From assembly GCA_026387135.1 (NCBI GenBank), contig JAPLMH010000090.1, positions 1 to 6,175 on the forward strand: a DNA stretch of 6,175 nt, written 5' to 3'. The notes under the pieces were generated by a model. It did no database searches. It was not told where the DNA came from and worked only from the letters and a program-made list of their open reading frames with translations. Below are positions 1 to 6,006 of this stretch, piece by piece. This stretch comes from Candidatus Omnitrophota bacterium (GTDB lineage: Bacteria > Omnitrophota > Gorgyraeia > 2-01-FULL-45-10). The translations under genes were made by a program, and so were the position numbers. Within the stretch, counting starts at the first letter, position 1. Every line of letters starts with the position of its first letter.

Positions 1-1
1 A

Positions 2-109
2 TCGATAAAGGCTATGAAGGAATTTTTATCAAGCCTTAAACTGACCGTAACCGAGGACGCGATCGCCCATCAGGTCCTGAAAGAGATCAACGCCGCCTGC
101 AATTCATGA
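2..109 (+). CDS. uvrA: UvrA, upstream fragment before a frameshift (partial)
   Basis: This is the 5' piece of the uvrA gene that continues at 106-1521. It runs off the left edge of the window. Read from base 2, it encodes about 35 residues, including the stretch LTVTEDAIAHQVLKEINA. That matches the helical segment of UvrA just before the first ABC signature, where family members read I-x(3)-I/V-LKEI-x-x-RL-x-F. After codon GCC at 92-94 the frame goes wrong and ends at TGA 107-109. Adding one C after base 94 gives INARLQFMINVGLDYL, the expected UvrA sequence, and joins the downstream frame without a break. I therefore read this as one gene with a lost base. A sequencing or assembly error is more likely than real decay, because everything downstream is well conserved. 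Confidence 0.85.
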   Translation, partial: SIKAMKEFLSSLKLTVTEDAIAHQVLKEINAACNS

Positions 110-1521
110 TAAACGTGGGCCTCGATTATCTCACGCTCGATAGGCGCAGCTTCACCCTGTCCGGAGGGGAGGCTCAGCGCATAAGGCTGGCTACGCAGAT
201 AGGCTCAGGCCTTGTCGGGGTGGTCTATATCCTGGATGAGCCCAGTATTGGGCTGCACCAGAAAGACAATTCGAAGCTTCTGGACACTCTTATAACGCTG
301 AAGGACCTTGGCAATACTCTGATCGTTGTGGAGCATGATGAGGCCACGATAAGGAAGGCCGACCACATCATAGATCTTGGGCCCGGCGCCGGGGAGCATG
401 GCGGTAGGGTGCTTGTCAGCGGGACGCTTAAAGATGTGCTCGATTCCGCGGAGTCACTAACCGGAAAATACTTAAGAGGGGAGCTCAAGATAAAGATACC
501 CCAAATGAGAAAGCCTTATGCAAAGCAGAAGAAGCTTAAAATAATAGGCGCCCGCGAACATAACCTGAAAGACATAACCGTTGAGATACCCCTCGGGCGC
601 TTTGTGTGCGTTACGGGAGTGTCGGGGTCGGGCAAGAGCACTTTGGTGGATGAGATATTGTTCAAAACGCTGGCCAAGAAGCTCTACAGATCGAAAGAGA
701 AGCCTGGGGCTCATGAAAAAATAGAGGGCATAGAATTCATCGACAAGGTGATAGTGATAGATCAGTCGCCTATAGGAAGGACTCCGCGCTCGAATCCCGC
801 TACATACACGGGCGCATTTGCGCCCATCAGGGACATGTTCGCCAAGCTGCCCGACGCTAAAGTCCGAGGCTATAAGCCGGGGAGGTTCAGTTTTAATGTC
901 AAGGGCGGCCGTTGCGAAGCCTGCACGGGTGATGGTATAAAGAAGATAGAGATGCATTTTTTGCCCGATATATATGTGCAGTGCGAGGTCTGTAAAGGCA
1001 AACGGTTCAATGAACAGACGCTCGATGTAAAGTATAAAGGCCGCTCGATAGCCGACGCGCTCGATATGTCGGTCGAGGATGCGCTTGTCCTATTTACGAA
1101 TATACCGTCTGTCAGGAATAAGTTAAAGACGCTTAATGACGTAGGCTTAGGCTACGTAAAGTTGGGCCAATCCGCCACGACCCTTTCGGGCGGCGAGGCG
1201 CAAAGGATAAAGCTTGCGACCGAACTGGCGAAGACGTCCACCGGCAGGACTTTCTATATACTGGATGAGCCCACCACGGGGTTACATTTCGCGGACATAA
1301 GCAAGCTGCTGGAAGTGCTTCATGCGCTCGTCGATCAGGGAAATACCGTGCTCGTCATAGAGCACAATCTCGATGTGGTGAAGACCGCCGACTATATAAT
1401 AGATCTCGGCCCCGATGGCGGGGATGATGGTGGAGAAGTCGTAGCGGTAGGCACTCCGGAGGAGATCGTTAAAAATAAAAAGTCATATACCGGGCAATAT
1501 TTAAAAGAGGTCTTAAAGTGA
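106..1521 (+). CDS. uvrA: UvrABC system protein A (UvrA), C-terminal half
   Basis: UvrA is the damage-sensing ATPase of nucleotide excision repair; it scans DNA as a dimer and loads UvrB. These 471 residues are about half of the usual ~940. The first ATPase half contributes signature LSGGEAQRIR (18-27), Walker B VVYILDEPS (39-47) and the H-loop VVEHDE (74-79). The second ATPase domain is complete: Walker A GVSGSGKST (171-179), a zinc module with Cys270, Cys273, Cys293 and Cys296 around the conserved EMHFLPDIYV, signature LSGGEAQRIK (360-369), Walker B FYILDEPTTGLH (383-394) and H-loop VIEH (417-420). The ATG at 106 is an internal Met of UvrA and not the true start; the frame upstream is recovered by a one-base correction near base 94. 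The stop overlaps the GTG start of the next gene. Identification is certain; whether the frameshift is real is open. Confidence 0.97.
   Translation: MINVGLDYLTLDRRSFTLSGGEAQRIRLATQIGSGLVGVVYILDEPSIGLHQKDNSKLLDTLITLKDLGNTLIVVEHDEATIRKADHIIDLGPGAGEHGGRVLVSGTLKDVLDSAESLTGKYLRGELKIKIPQMRKPYAKQKKLKIIGAREHNLKDITVEIPLGRFVCVTGVSGSGKSTLVDEILFKTLAKKLYRSKEKPGAHEKIEGIEFIDKVIVIDQSPIGRTPRSNPATYTGAFAPIRDMFAKLPDAKVRGYKPGRFSFNVKGGRCEACTGDGIKKIEMHFLPDIYVQCEVCKGKRFNEQTLDVKYKGRSIADALDMSVEDALVLFTNIPSVRNKLKTLNDVGLGYVKLGQSATTLSGGEAQRIKLATELAKTSTGRTFYILDEPTTGLHFADISKLLEVLHALVDQGNTVLVIEHNLDVVKTADYIIDLGPDGGDDGGEVVAVGTPEEIVKNKKSYTGQYLKEVLK
1506..1511 (+). promoter_or_regulatory. Ribosome binding site for the TPR protein
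   Basis: AGAGGT lies inside the last codons of uvrA, 6 bases before GTG at 1518. It supports the GTG start, which is the only start that leaves a complete signal peptide (MKFKLTIIIALLAASVSFA). Confidence 0.6.
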
Positions 1522-3347
1522 AATTTAAATTGACGATAATAATAGCTCTATTGGCAGCCTCCGTATCTTTCGCGCAAGGCACGGAAGAGGCTGAGTTCAC
1601 GTTCGCGAAGAAAGCTTTTAGCGATGGCTTCTACTCGCTCGCCCAGGAGAACCTCGAAGATTTTCTGCATACATACCCGGCGACAACGCATCTATACGAG
1701 GCCCATCTTCTGCTGGGTCGCTCCCTATATTACCAGAACGATCTTAAGAGGTCATATAATGAATTCGATATAGTATTGAGTGCGCCGAATGCGAGCGGAT
1801 TTGAGGATAGCGCCGTCTATTGGATGGGCGACATATATTTTAAGGGGCAGGATTACGAGAAGGCTCTGGGGTCGTACCAGAAGATATTGGACGACTATCC
1901 GGCATCAAAATATTCCGGTTACGCCGTATATTCAAAGGCATGGGCCTATTACAAGCTTGGGTTCCTGGAGGATGCCATTATGGCCTTCGGGGAGGTCGTC
2001 TCGAAATACAATTTCGAAAAGATAGGCATGGAGTCGATGTTCAAGATAGGTGAATGCGAATATCTTTTGGGCAAGGCAAAAGACGCCGAAAGGTCTCTCA
2101 ATGATTATATCGAAAAGTACCCTCTCTCGGATAGGACGGCCGAAAGCTATTATCTCCTGGGAGACTCATGCTTCAAACAGGGTAAATACAGCGACTCGAT
2201 AGGATATTTCAGCAGGGCCATGTCGATATCGCCCGGGGCCAAATGGTATGCCTTTGCCTTATATAGGACGGCGCAGGGCTACCTCAATGTGAGTAATTAT
2301 GACGAAAGCCTCAAAAGGTTCGCCGAATGCGCGAAGAGTTCAAAGAACGTTTTTTTAATAAGCAATTCGCTTATCGGCATGGCCGTTAATTACCGGATGA
2401 AGGGCAGAGGAGAGGACGCTCTTAAGGCCTGCGATGATATCGCAGCGAGATTCCCCAAGAGCGACGCGCATATTGAAGCATGTTACATAAAAGCGAAGAT
2501 GCTGAATGACCAGAAGAGGTATAAAGAGGCCGAAGAGGCCTGTCTTGCGGGGATCGATAGTTTCGCTACGCCCGAGAAGGCCGGGAAATTATATTACGAA
2601 CTGGGATGGGCCTACAGTAAAAGAGATAATGACAAAGAGGCGCTAGGTTATTTGGAGACAGCTATAAAATATCTCAAGAACGAGAAGTTGGTCTCAAGCG
2701 CTTTATGCAAGGCGGGCGATATATATTTCGAAGCCGGCGATCTTGATAAAGCAATGGAGAGATTCGATGCGGTACTGAACTCTTATGCGCCCAGCCCGTC
2801 GGCCGACTACGCCCAATTTAGCGTCGGCAACATATTCCTGGCCGAGAAGAAATATGATCGGGCTATAATTTCGTTCCAGAGCGCCGTTGCGAACTTCCCG
2901 GGGTCTTCCTTAAGAGAAAAGATAATGTTTAAACTGGCGCTGGCATATTTTGGCAAGGAAGATTACCTTCGCGCGGCCGAAGAGTTCGGGAAGCTGCCGG
3001 GTGAGGCAGCCAGATCTTATCTTGCCAACTCTCTGTATAACATGAATAAGTATGACGAGGCGCTGGAGCTATTCAGAGAGATAGTAAAGAGCTCCGCCGA
3101 TAGATCCATAGCGGAATACGCGCAATATCAGATGGGGTGGTGCTATTACAGGATGAATAAAGATATGGAGGCCGCGGACAGTTTCGACGCTTTCCTGAAA
3201 AAGTATCCCGATTCCAAATTCAGGCCCGACGCGTTGAACCAATCCGCAGCAATATTATCAACCGCCGCCCAGAATTTTGAGAAATGGAAGATGCCTGATG
3301 ACGCGGCAAGATTATATAAAAGAGCGGAAGAACTAAAGAGGAGGTAG
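1518..3347 (+). CDS. Secreted tetratricopeptide-repeat protein (Tol/Exb-associated)
   Basis: This 609-residue protein is built almost wholly of tetratricopeptide helical hairpins. A Sec signal peptide occupies residues 1-19 (basic start, hydrophobic core LTIIIALLAAS, likely cleavage after SFA before Gln20). There is no lipobox Cys, so the mature protein should be soluble in the periplasm. By eye there are about 14 repeats from residue 25 to 605, many of the form Y-x-x-A-x-x-x-F/Y followed by YP or FP (for example YEKALGSYQKILDDYP, 113-128). Repeats like these resemble those of YbgF/CpoB and BamD and usually act as protein-binding scaffolds. The GTG start overlaps the uvrA stop by four bases (GTGA), and the ExbB-type gene begins two bases after its stop, so it is probably co-translated with the channel genes and acts as their periplasmic partner. 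The binding target cannot be told from sequence. Confidence 0.9.
   Translation: MKFKLTIIIALLAASVSFAQGTEEAEFTFAKKAFSDGFYSLAQENLEDFLHTYPATTHLYEAHLLLGRSLYYQNDLKRSYNEFDIVLSAPNASGFEDSAVYWMGDIYFKGQDYEKALGSYQKILDDYPASKYSGYAVYSKAWAYYKLGFLEDAIMAFGEVVSKYNFEKIGMESMFKIGECEYLLGKAKDAERSLNDYIEKYPLSDRTAESYYLLGDSCFKQGKYSDSIGYFSRAMSISPGAKWYAFALYRTAQGYLNVSNYDESLKRFAECAKSSKNVFLISNSLIGMAVNYRMKGRGEDALKACDDIAARFPKSDAHIEACYIKAKMLNDQKRYKEAEEACLAGIDSFATPEKAGKLYYELGWAYSKRDNDKEALGYLETAIKYLKNEKLVSSALCKAGDIYFEAGDLDKAMERFDAVLNSYAPSPSADYAQFSVGNIFLAEKKYDRAIISFQSAVANFPGSSLREKIMFKLALAYFGKEDYLRAAEEFGKLPGEAARSYLANSLYNMNKYDEALELFREIVKSSADRSIAEYAQYQMGWCYYRMNKDMEAADSFDAFLKKYPDSKFRPDALNQSAAILSTAAQNFEKWKMPDDAARLYKRAEELKRR
3338..3345 (+). 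promoter_or_regulatory. Strong ribosome binding site for the ExbB-type gene
   Basis: GAGGAGGT is a near-ideal Shine-Dalgarno sequence. It overlaps the end of the TPR gene, and its GGAGG core (3340-3344) sits five bases before ATG 3350. It fixes that start and suggests the channel subunit is made in larger amounts than the upstream scaffold, as expected for a pentameric ExbB/TolQ subunit. Confidence 0.75.
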
Positions 3348-3349
3348 TC

Positions 3350-3982
3350 ATGTGGGATTTGATACAAAAGGGCGGGCCGGTCATGTACCTGATAATGATC
3401 CTGTCGGTCATATCGCTGGCCATAATAATAGAGAGGATCTATAACCTGAACAGGGCGAGGATCGATTCGCAGAAGTTCATGGATGACATCATAAATTTCC
3501 TTAAACACAATAAGGTGATAGAGTCCATAGAGATGTGCAACAAGACGCCGGGGCCGATCGCCCATATCATCAAGGCCGGGATACTGAAGCACGACAGGTC
3601 GAAGCCTGAGATAAAGGAGGCTATAGACGAGGCTGCCCAGCTCGAAATACCGCGCATGGAAAAGCATCTGCCCATACTGGCCACCATAGCGCATATCGCG
3701 CCCCTATTAGGATTGCTCGGGACGGTGAGCGGTATGATAAAAGCGTTCCAGGTAATACAGAATAAAGCGGCGACTATGACGCCGGTAAATCCGGGAGACC
3801 TGGCGGCAGGAATATGGGAGTCGCTTCTTGCCACACTCGCGGGATTATTAGTAGCTATACCAACCTACGTCGCTTATAACTATCTCGTGAATCAGGTGGA
3901 TAGCCTGGCCTATGACATGGAGAGGAGTGCCACCGATCTCGTTAATCTCTTATCGTCGAGAAGGGATACCTATGAAGTTTAA
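3350..3982 (+). CDS. MotA/TolQ/ExbB-family proton channel protein
   Basis: This is the inner-membrane channel subunit that, with an ExbD/TolR protein, turns proton flow into mechanical work. The 210 residues show the family layout: TM1 at about 9-29 (GGPVMYLIMILSVISLAIII), a cytoplasmic stretch at 30-107, TM2 at about 108-131 with the hallmark APLLGLLGTVSGMI (117-130), and TM3 at about 157-179 with ESLLATLAGLLVAIPTYVAYN. The conserved polar residues of the pore line are present: Thr125, Glu157 and Thr162, which match E. coli ExbB Thr148, Glu176 and Thr181 by motif. Length is typical of the short ExbB/TolQ forms. It follows the TPR gene by two bases and overlaps the ExbD-type gene by 11 bases. 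Sequence alone does not decide between ExbB, TolQ or an AglR-like role, so no gene symbol is given. Confidence 0.95.
   Translation: MWDLIQKGGPVMYLIMILSVISLAIIIERIYNLNRARIDSQKFMDDIINFLKHNKVIESIEMCNKTPGPIAHIIKAGILKHDRSKPEIKEAIDEAAQLEIPRMEKHLPILATIAHIAPLLGLLGTVSGMIKAFQVIQNKAATMTPVNPGDLAAGIWESLLATLAGLLVAIPTYVAYNYLVNQVDSLAYDMERSATDLVNLLSSRRDTYEV
3958..3966 (+). promoter_or_regulatory. Ribosome binding site that sets the ExbD-type start
   Basis: GAGAAGGGA lies inside the end of the ExbB-type gene, five bases before ATG 3972. It favours this start over the in-frame ATG at 3912, which would add 20 residues read from inside the upstream gene and spoil the usual short basic ExbD N-terminus. Confidence 0.65.
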
Positions 3983-4364
3983 GAGACGGCTTAAGATAGA
4001 GAAGGGCATGATCGATCTCACTCCTATGGTCAACATATTCTTCCTTCTATTTATATTCTTTCTCTTTACGTCGAGTTTCATATTCCAGCCGGGCATAAAG
4101 GTCAGTCTTCCGAAAGCCGTGACGAGCGAAGTCATGCAGCTGGATAATGTCACCGTCACCGTAACCAGGGACGACAAGATATACCTGGAGGATAAGCAGG
4201 TAACCCCCGAAGAGCTCGGGTCGCGCTTAAAGGTATTGGCAAAGGAGAAGATGGGGCTATTGATAAAGGCCGATAGCCGCGCTCCGCTGGGCCGTATAGT
4301 GGAGATATGGGATGCATGCAGGAGAGAAGGCGTTTCGCAGATCAACATAGCGACAAATCAATAA
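3972..4364 (+). CDS. ExbD/TolR-family biopolymer transport protein with Asn at the proton site
   Basis: ExbD/TolR proteins sit with one helix inside the ExbB/TolQ pentamer and have a periplasmic domain that contacts TonB, TolA or the cell wall. The 130 residues show the normal layout: a basic N-terminus (MKFKRRLKIEKG), the motif IDLTPMVNI (14-22) leading into a single membrane helix (about 18-36), a LPKA turn at 47-50, and a periplasmic alpha/beta domain ending in IVEIWDACRREGVSQINIAT. The unusual point is Asn21 (AAC at 4032-4034). It sits three residues after the conserved Pro, where E. coli ExbD has Asp25 and TolR has Asp23, the residue needed for proton use. Asp15 lies just before the helix, where E. 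coli ExbD has Asn. It overlaps the ExbB-type gene by 11 bases, so the pairing is clear. Family assignment is firm; proton coupling is in question. Confidence 0.93.
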   Translation: MKFKRRLKIEKGMIDLTPMVNIFFLLFIFFLFTSSFIFQPGIKVSLPKAVTSEVMQLDNVTVTVTRDDKIYLEDKQVTPEELGSRLKVLAKEKMGLLIKADSRAPLGRIVEIWDACRREGVSQINIATNQ

Positions 4365-4365
4365 A

Positions 4366-4749
4366 ATGAAGAGAGACCGCGTACTTTTATCGGCAATTCT
4401 ATTTTCGGCCATATGGCACTTGTTCTGGCTATCGGCGCTGACCGTGGTGGTGGTGCCCAAAGATACGAAGCCGCCAAAATTTTCCAGCGTATCGTTCCTG
4501 GGGCCCATACTGGAGACTAGCATGCTGGGGGTGAGCTCCGTAGCACATGAGCGTTCCATCCCGGAAAAGAGGTATCTTTCTGAGATAGAGGATCCGTCCG
4601 TACTCATCGGGGATAGGGCCGATCCTGACGCCTATATCGAGGCTGGCTTTGATGCCGGGACGGATATCTTTAGATCCGATGAGACGCTTACGGCCCTTGC
4701 CGTATCAGCCATCGACGGTGATAAGATCGAGCCGGGCAATTCCCAATAA
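4366..4749 (+). CDS. Short TonB/TolA-like membrane anchor protein
   Basis: This 127-residue protein probably acts as the TonB- or TolA-like partner of the ExbB/ExbD pair. After a basic start (MKRDR) comes one membrane helix at about 6-30. It carries Ser14-x3-His18, the same spacing as Ser16 and His20 in the E. coli TonB helix, which ExbB/ExbD recognise. The rest (31-127) would lie in the periplasm: a Lys/Pro patch KDTKPPK, a hydrophobic stretch VSFLGPIL (42-49), then an acidic, probably flexible tail. There is no long Pro-rich spacer and no TonB or TolA C-terminal domain. The gene begins one base after the ExbD-type stop and lacks a good ribosome binding site, so coupled translation is likely. 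I see no frameshift that would restore a longer protein. Assignment rests on the helix motif and position; no family was recognised from the tail. Confidence 0.65.
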   Translation: MKRDRVLLSAILFSAIWHLFWLSALTVVVVPKDTKPPKFSSVSFLGPILETSMLGVSSVAHERSIPEKRYLSEIEDPSVLIGDRADPDAYIEAGFDAGTDIFRSDETLTALAVSAIDGDKIEPGNSQ

Positions 4750-4782
4750 TTATTTGTATTTGCCGCATTATATGGTAATATT

Positions 4783-5037
4783 ATGATAAGAGTAGACATA
4801 GCGACTCTGGTATTCTTCTATATTCTCTTCTCTGTCATAGCTATATTGGTCACGTGGGCTATATTGGGGTATAGGAGGATGAGGGGCGTTTCCGGATCCG
4901 TCGATAATGCCCAGCTTGTATGGAAGTGCTCCATATGTTTTCATGATTATATAGATAGCTTGCACGACGACATATCGATCTGCCCTCTTTGCGGCAGTTA
5001 TAACAAGAGAGACAAAACAGGGAGGACTAATATATGA
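4783..5037 (+). CDS. Small membrane-anchored zinc-ribbon protein
   Basis: This 84-residue protein has one N-terminal membrane helix (about 8-29, VFFYILFSVIAILVTWAIL) followed by RRMR at 31-34, so the positive-inside rule puts the C-terminus in the cytoplasm. The tail carries a zinc-ribbon pattern, Cys49-x2-Cys52-x14-Cys67-x2-Cys70 (WKCSIC then CPLCGSYN), that should bind one zinc ion. I know of no function for this combination. It could hold a partner or a nucleic acid at the membrane. The gene starts 33 bases after the TonB-like gene with no clear ribosome binding site, and its stop overlaps the next start by four bases (ATGA), so it forms one unit with the winged-helix gene. Gene reality is well supported by the Cys pattern. 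Confidence 0.8.
   Translation: MIRVDIATLVFFYILFSVIAILVTWAILGYRRMRGVSGSVDNAQLVWKCSICFHDYIDSLHDDISICPLCGSYNKRDKTGRTNI
5021..5025 (+). promoter_or_regulatory. Ribosome binding site for the winged-helix gene
   Basis: GGAGG lies inside the end of the zinc-ribbon gene, eight bases before ATG 5034. It confirms that start and the four-base ATGA overlap. Confidence 0.7.
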
Positions 5038-5234
5038 TCACCGAGATAGGAATTACGGCCGGAGATATTTGGCATTACCTTGATACCCATGGCAAAGGCA
5101 CCTTAAGAGAGATCGCCGGCTCTATCAATACCGACAGGGACAGGGTGCTTATGAGCATAGGATGGCTGGCGAGAGAAGGCCATGTCATAGTCGAGAGATC
5201 CGGGTCAGATTTTCAGGTATATTTAAGGAGATAG
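5034..5234 (+). CDS. Winged helix-turn-helix protein (DUF2582-like)
   Basis: This 66-residue protein matches, from memory of the family, the small stand-alone winged-helix domain called DUF2582 (PF10771). It opens with ITAGDIWHYLDTHGKGTL (helix 1 and turn), continues with REIAGSINTDRDRVLMSIGW (helices 2 and 3, 25-44), and ends in LAREGHVIVERSGSDFQVYL (the two-strand wing, 45-64). The AG-x-I-W start and the GWL-A-REG motif are typical. Members are usually annotated as DNA-binding by fold only; target and signal are not known. It overlaps the membrane zinc-ribbon gene by four bases and is followed 14 bases later by the 90-residue gene, which suggests the three products work together. There is no sensor domain, so any signal would have to come from a partner. 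Confidence 0.85.
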   Translation: MITEIGITAGDIWHYLDTHGKGTLREIAGSINTDRDRVLMSIGWLAREGHVIVERSGSDFQVYLRR

Positions 5235-5236
5235 AT

Positions 5237-5243
5237 AAGGGGG
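5237..5243 (+). promoter_or_regulatory. Ribosome binding site that sets the start of the 90-residue gene
   Basis: AAGGGGG stands five bases before ATG 5249. It supports this start over the in-frame ATG at 5162, which lies inside the winged-helix gene and would add 29 residues of out-of-frame sequence. Confidence 0.65.
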
Positions 5244-5248
5244 TCCGT

Positions 5249-5521
5249 ATGGTCGAAAATAAAATTACTCGCGACGAAGAAGAGGTACCGATAGTTCCTC
5301 CGCTGAAGGTTATCGATCATAAAACTATCAATAAGCGTTTCGGATGGTGGTCTGCGGTGGTCCTGTTGGAAAGCTACGGCAGGAAGCAGGTCTGCTTCTA
5401 TCTCTGGCAGAAGAAACCCGAAGGCGGATGGAAGAGGAAGCAGAAGTTCGCCGTGCATAATCAGCAGGACTGGGCGTTGATCCAGGAAGCGGTCAGCCCG
5501 ATGATAGAGAATCTTACATAG
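5249..5521 (+). CDS. Small Trp-rich basic protein, function unknown (possible PC4-like fold)
   Basis: I do not recognise this 90-residue protein with certainty. It has an acidic, probably loose N-terminus (1-20, with EEE at 10-12 and PIVPP at 14-18). A compact basic domain follows: FGWWSAVVLLESY (31-43), GRKQVCFYLWQKK (44-56), a PEGGW turn (57-61), KRKQKFAVH (62-70) and a helix QQDWALIQEAVSPMI (72-86). Five Trp and repeated RKQ suggest a surface for nucleic acid or protein. The order of strands, a PEG turn, a basic strand and then an 'xxxWxxLxxxV' helix recalls the PC4/p15 single-stranded-DNA-binding fold; that is my inference and not a confident match. It follows the winged-helix gene by 14 bases, so a joint role in DNA or RNA handling is plausible. 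The start is set by the AAGGGGG site. Confidence 0.75.
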   Translation: MVENKITRDEEEVPIVPPLKVIDHKTINKRFGWWSAVVLLESYGRKQVCFYLWQKKPEGGWKRKQKFAVHNQQDWALIQEAVSPMIENLT

Positions 5522-5575
5522 AGATTAGCGTCATATCCTACCAGAAAGAATGCGCTCTTCCTTACTAATTATTCC

Positions 5576-5896
5576 ATGGCTAAAAATTATATCCTGATCA
5601 TGGTCACGTGCAGGTCCGAAGAGGAGGCCCGCAAGATATCCGAGAGGCTTCTTGCGAAACGGTTAGTCGCCTGCGCCAATATACTGCCGAAGATAGAGTC
5701 AAGATTCTGGTGGAAGGGAAAGGTCGACAGCGCTTCCGAACTTCTCTTGACTATGAAGACGGTAAGATCGAATTTTAAAAAGATAGAATCGGAAGTAAAG
5801 CGGCTTCACAGCTATGAGGTCCCGGAGATAATAGCGCTGCCCATTGTATTGGGGAGCAGAGATTATCTTGACTGGATAAGCCAGAATATTGTATAG
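5576..5896 (+). CDS. cutA: Divalent-cation tolerance protein CutA
   Basis: CutA is a small trimeric cytoplasmic protein of the ferredoxin-like, PII-type fold. It was first linked to copper and other divalent-metal tolerance in E. coli, although its exact role is still debated. The 106 residues are the usual length and carry the family motifs in order: ILIMVTC (6-12), RLVACANILP (29-38), SRFWWKGKVDSASELLLTMKT (42-62), LHSYEVPEIIALPI (77-90) and YLDWI (97-101). The conserved Cys33, the paired Trp45-Trp46 and the H-x-Y-x-x-PE motif are all present, so the protein looks functional. It starts 54 bases after the 90-residue gene with no clear Shine-Dalgarno sequence; an earlier ATG at 5550 is out of frame. 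It may be read from the upstream operon or a promoter in the gap that I could not identify. Confidence 0.96.
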   Translation: MAKNYILIMVTCRSEEEARKISERLLAKRLVACANILPKIESRFWWKGKVDSASELLLTMKTVRSNFKKIESEVKRLHSYEVPEIIALPIVLGSRDYLDWISQNIV

Positions 5897-5930
5897 TAGT
5901 CCAGATCATTTCAGATAGATTAAAAAAAGT

Positions 5931-6006
5931 GGGGATGTAGCTCAGTTGGAAGAGCACTTCGTTCGCAACGAAGGGGTCGCCAGTTCGACTCTGGTCATCT
6001 CCACCA
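5931..6006 (+). tRNA. tRNA-Ala (anticodon CGC)
   Basis: A complete cloverleaf can be drawn. The acceptor stem pairs GGGGATG (5931-5937) with CATCTCC (5996-6002) and includes a G3-U70 wobble pair, the key identity mark for alanyl-tRNA synthetase. The D stem is GCTC/GAGC (5940-5943, 5952-5955). The anticodon stem CTTCG/CGAAG (5957-5961, 5969-5973) closes loop TTCGCAA with anticodon CGC at 5964-5966, reading GCG. The variable loop has 5 bases. The T stem GCCAG/CTGGT surrounds TTCGACT. Discriminator A6003 and an encoded CCA (6004-6006) complete it. It lies 34 bases after cutA on the same strand. Confidence 0.97.

Noticed and set aside
472..957. 161-residue open frame on the - strand inside uvrA
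   Set aside because: It lies wholly opposite the conserved second UvrA ATPase domain, has no recognisable motif, and is a mirror of the codon bias of that gene.
3146..3694. 182-residue open frame on the - strand across the TPR and ExbB-type genes
   Set aside because: It runs opposite two well-supported genes and their junction, and its Tyr/Leu/Arg-rich translation looks like antisense of the ATA- and TAT-rich coding strand.
3912..3971. Upstream ATG that would extend the ExbD-type protein by 20 residues
   Set aside because: It would overlap the ExbB-type gene by 71 bases and lacks the usual ExbD start; the ATG at 3972 has a good ribosome binding site and gives the normal N-terminus.
4754..4781. 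TTGTAT-16 bases-TAATAT as a promoter for the zinc-ribbon gene
   Set aside because: The -10-like box would end one base before the start codon, leaving no room for a transcription start ahead of ATG 4783.
4740..4782. Frameshift that would extend the TonB-like protein into a full-length TonB
   Set aside because: Only 33 bases follow before the next gene, which starts with its own membrane helix; no frame there encodes a TonB C-terminal domain.
5162..5248. Upstream ATG that would extend the 90-residue protein by 29 residues
   Set aside because: The added part is the winged-helix gene read in another frame; AAGGGGG just before ATG 5249 marks the real start.
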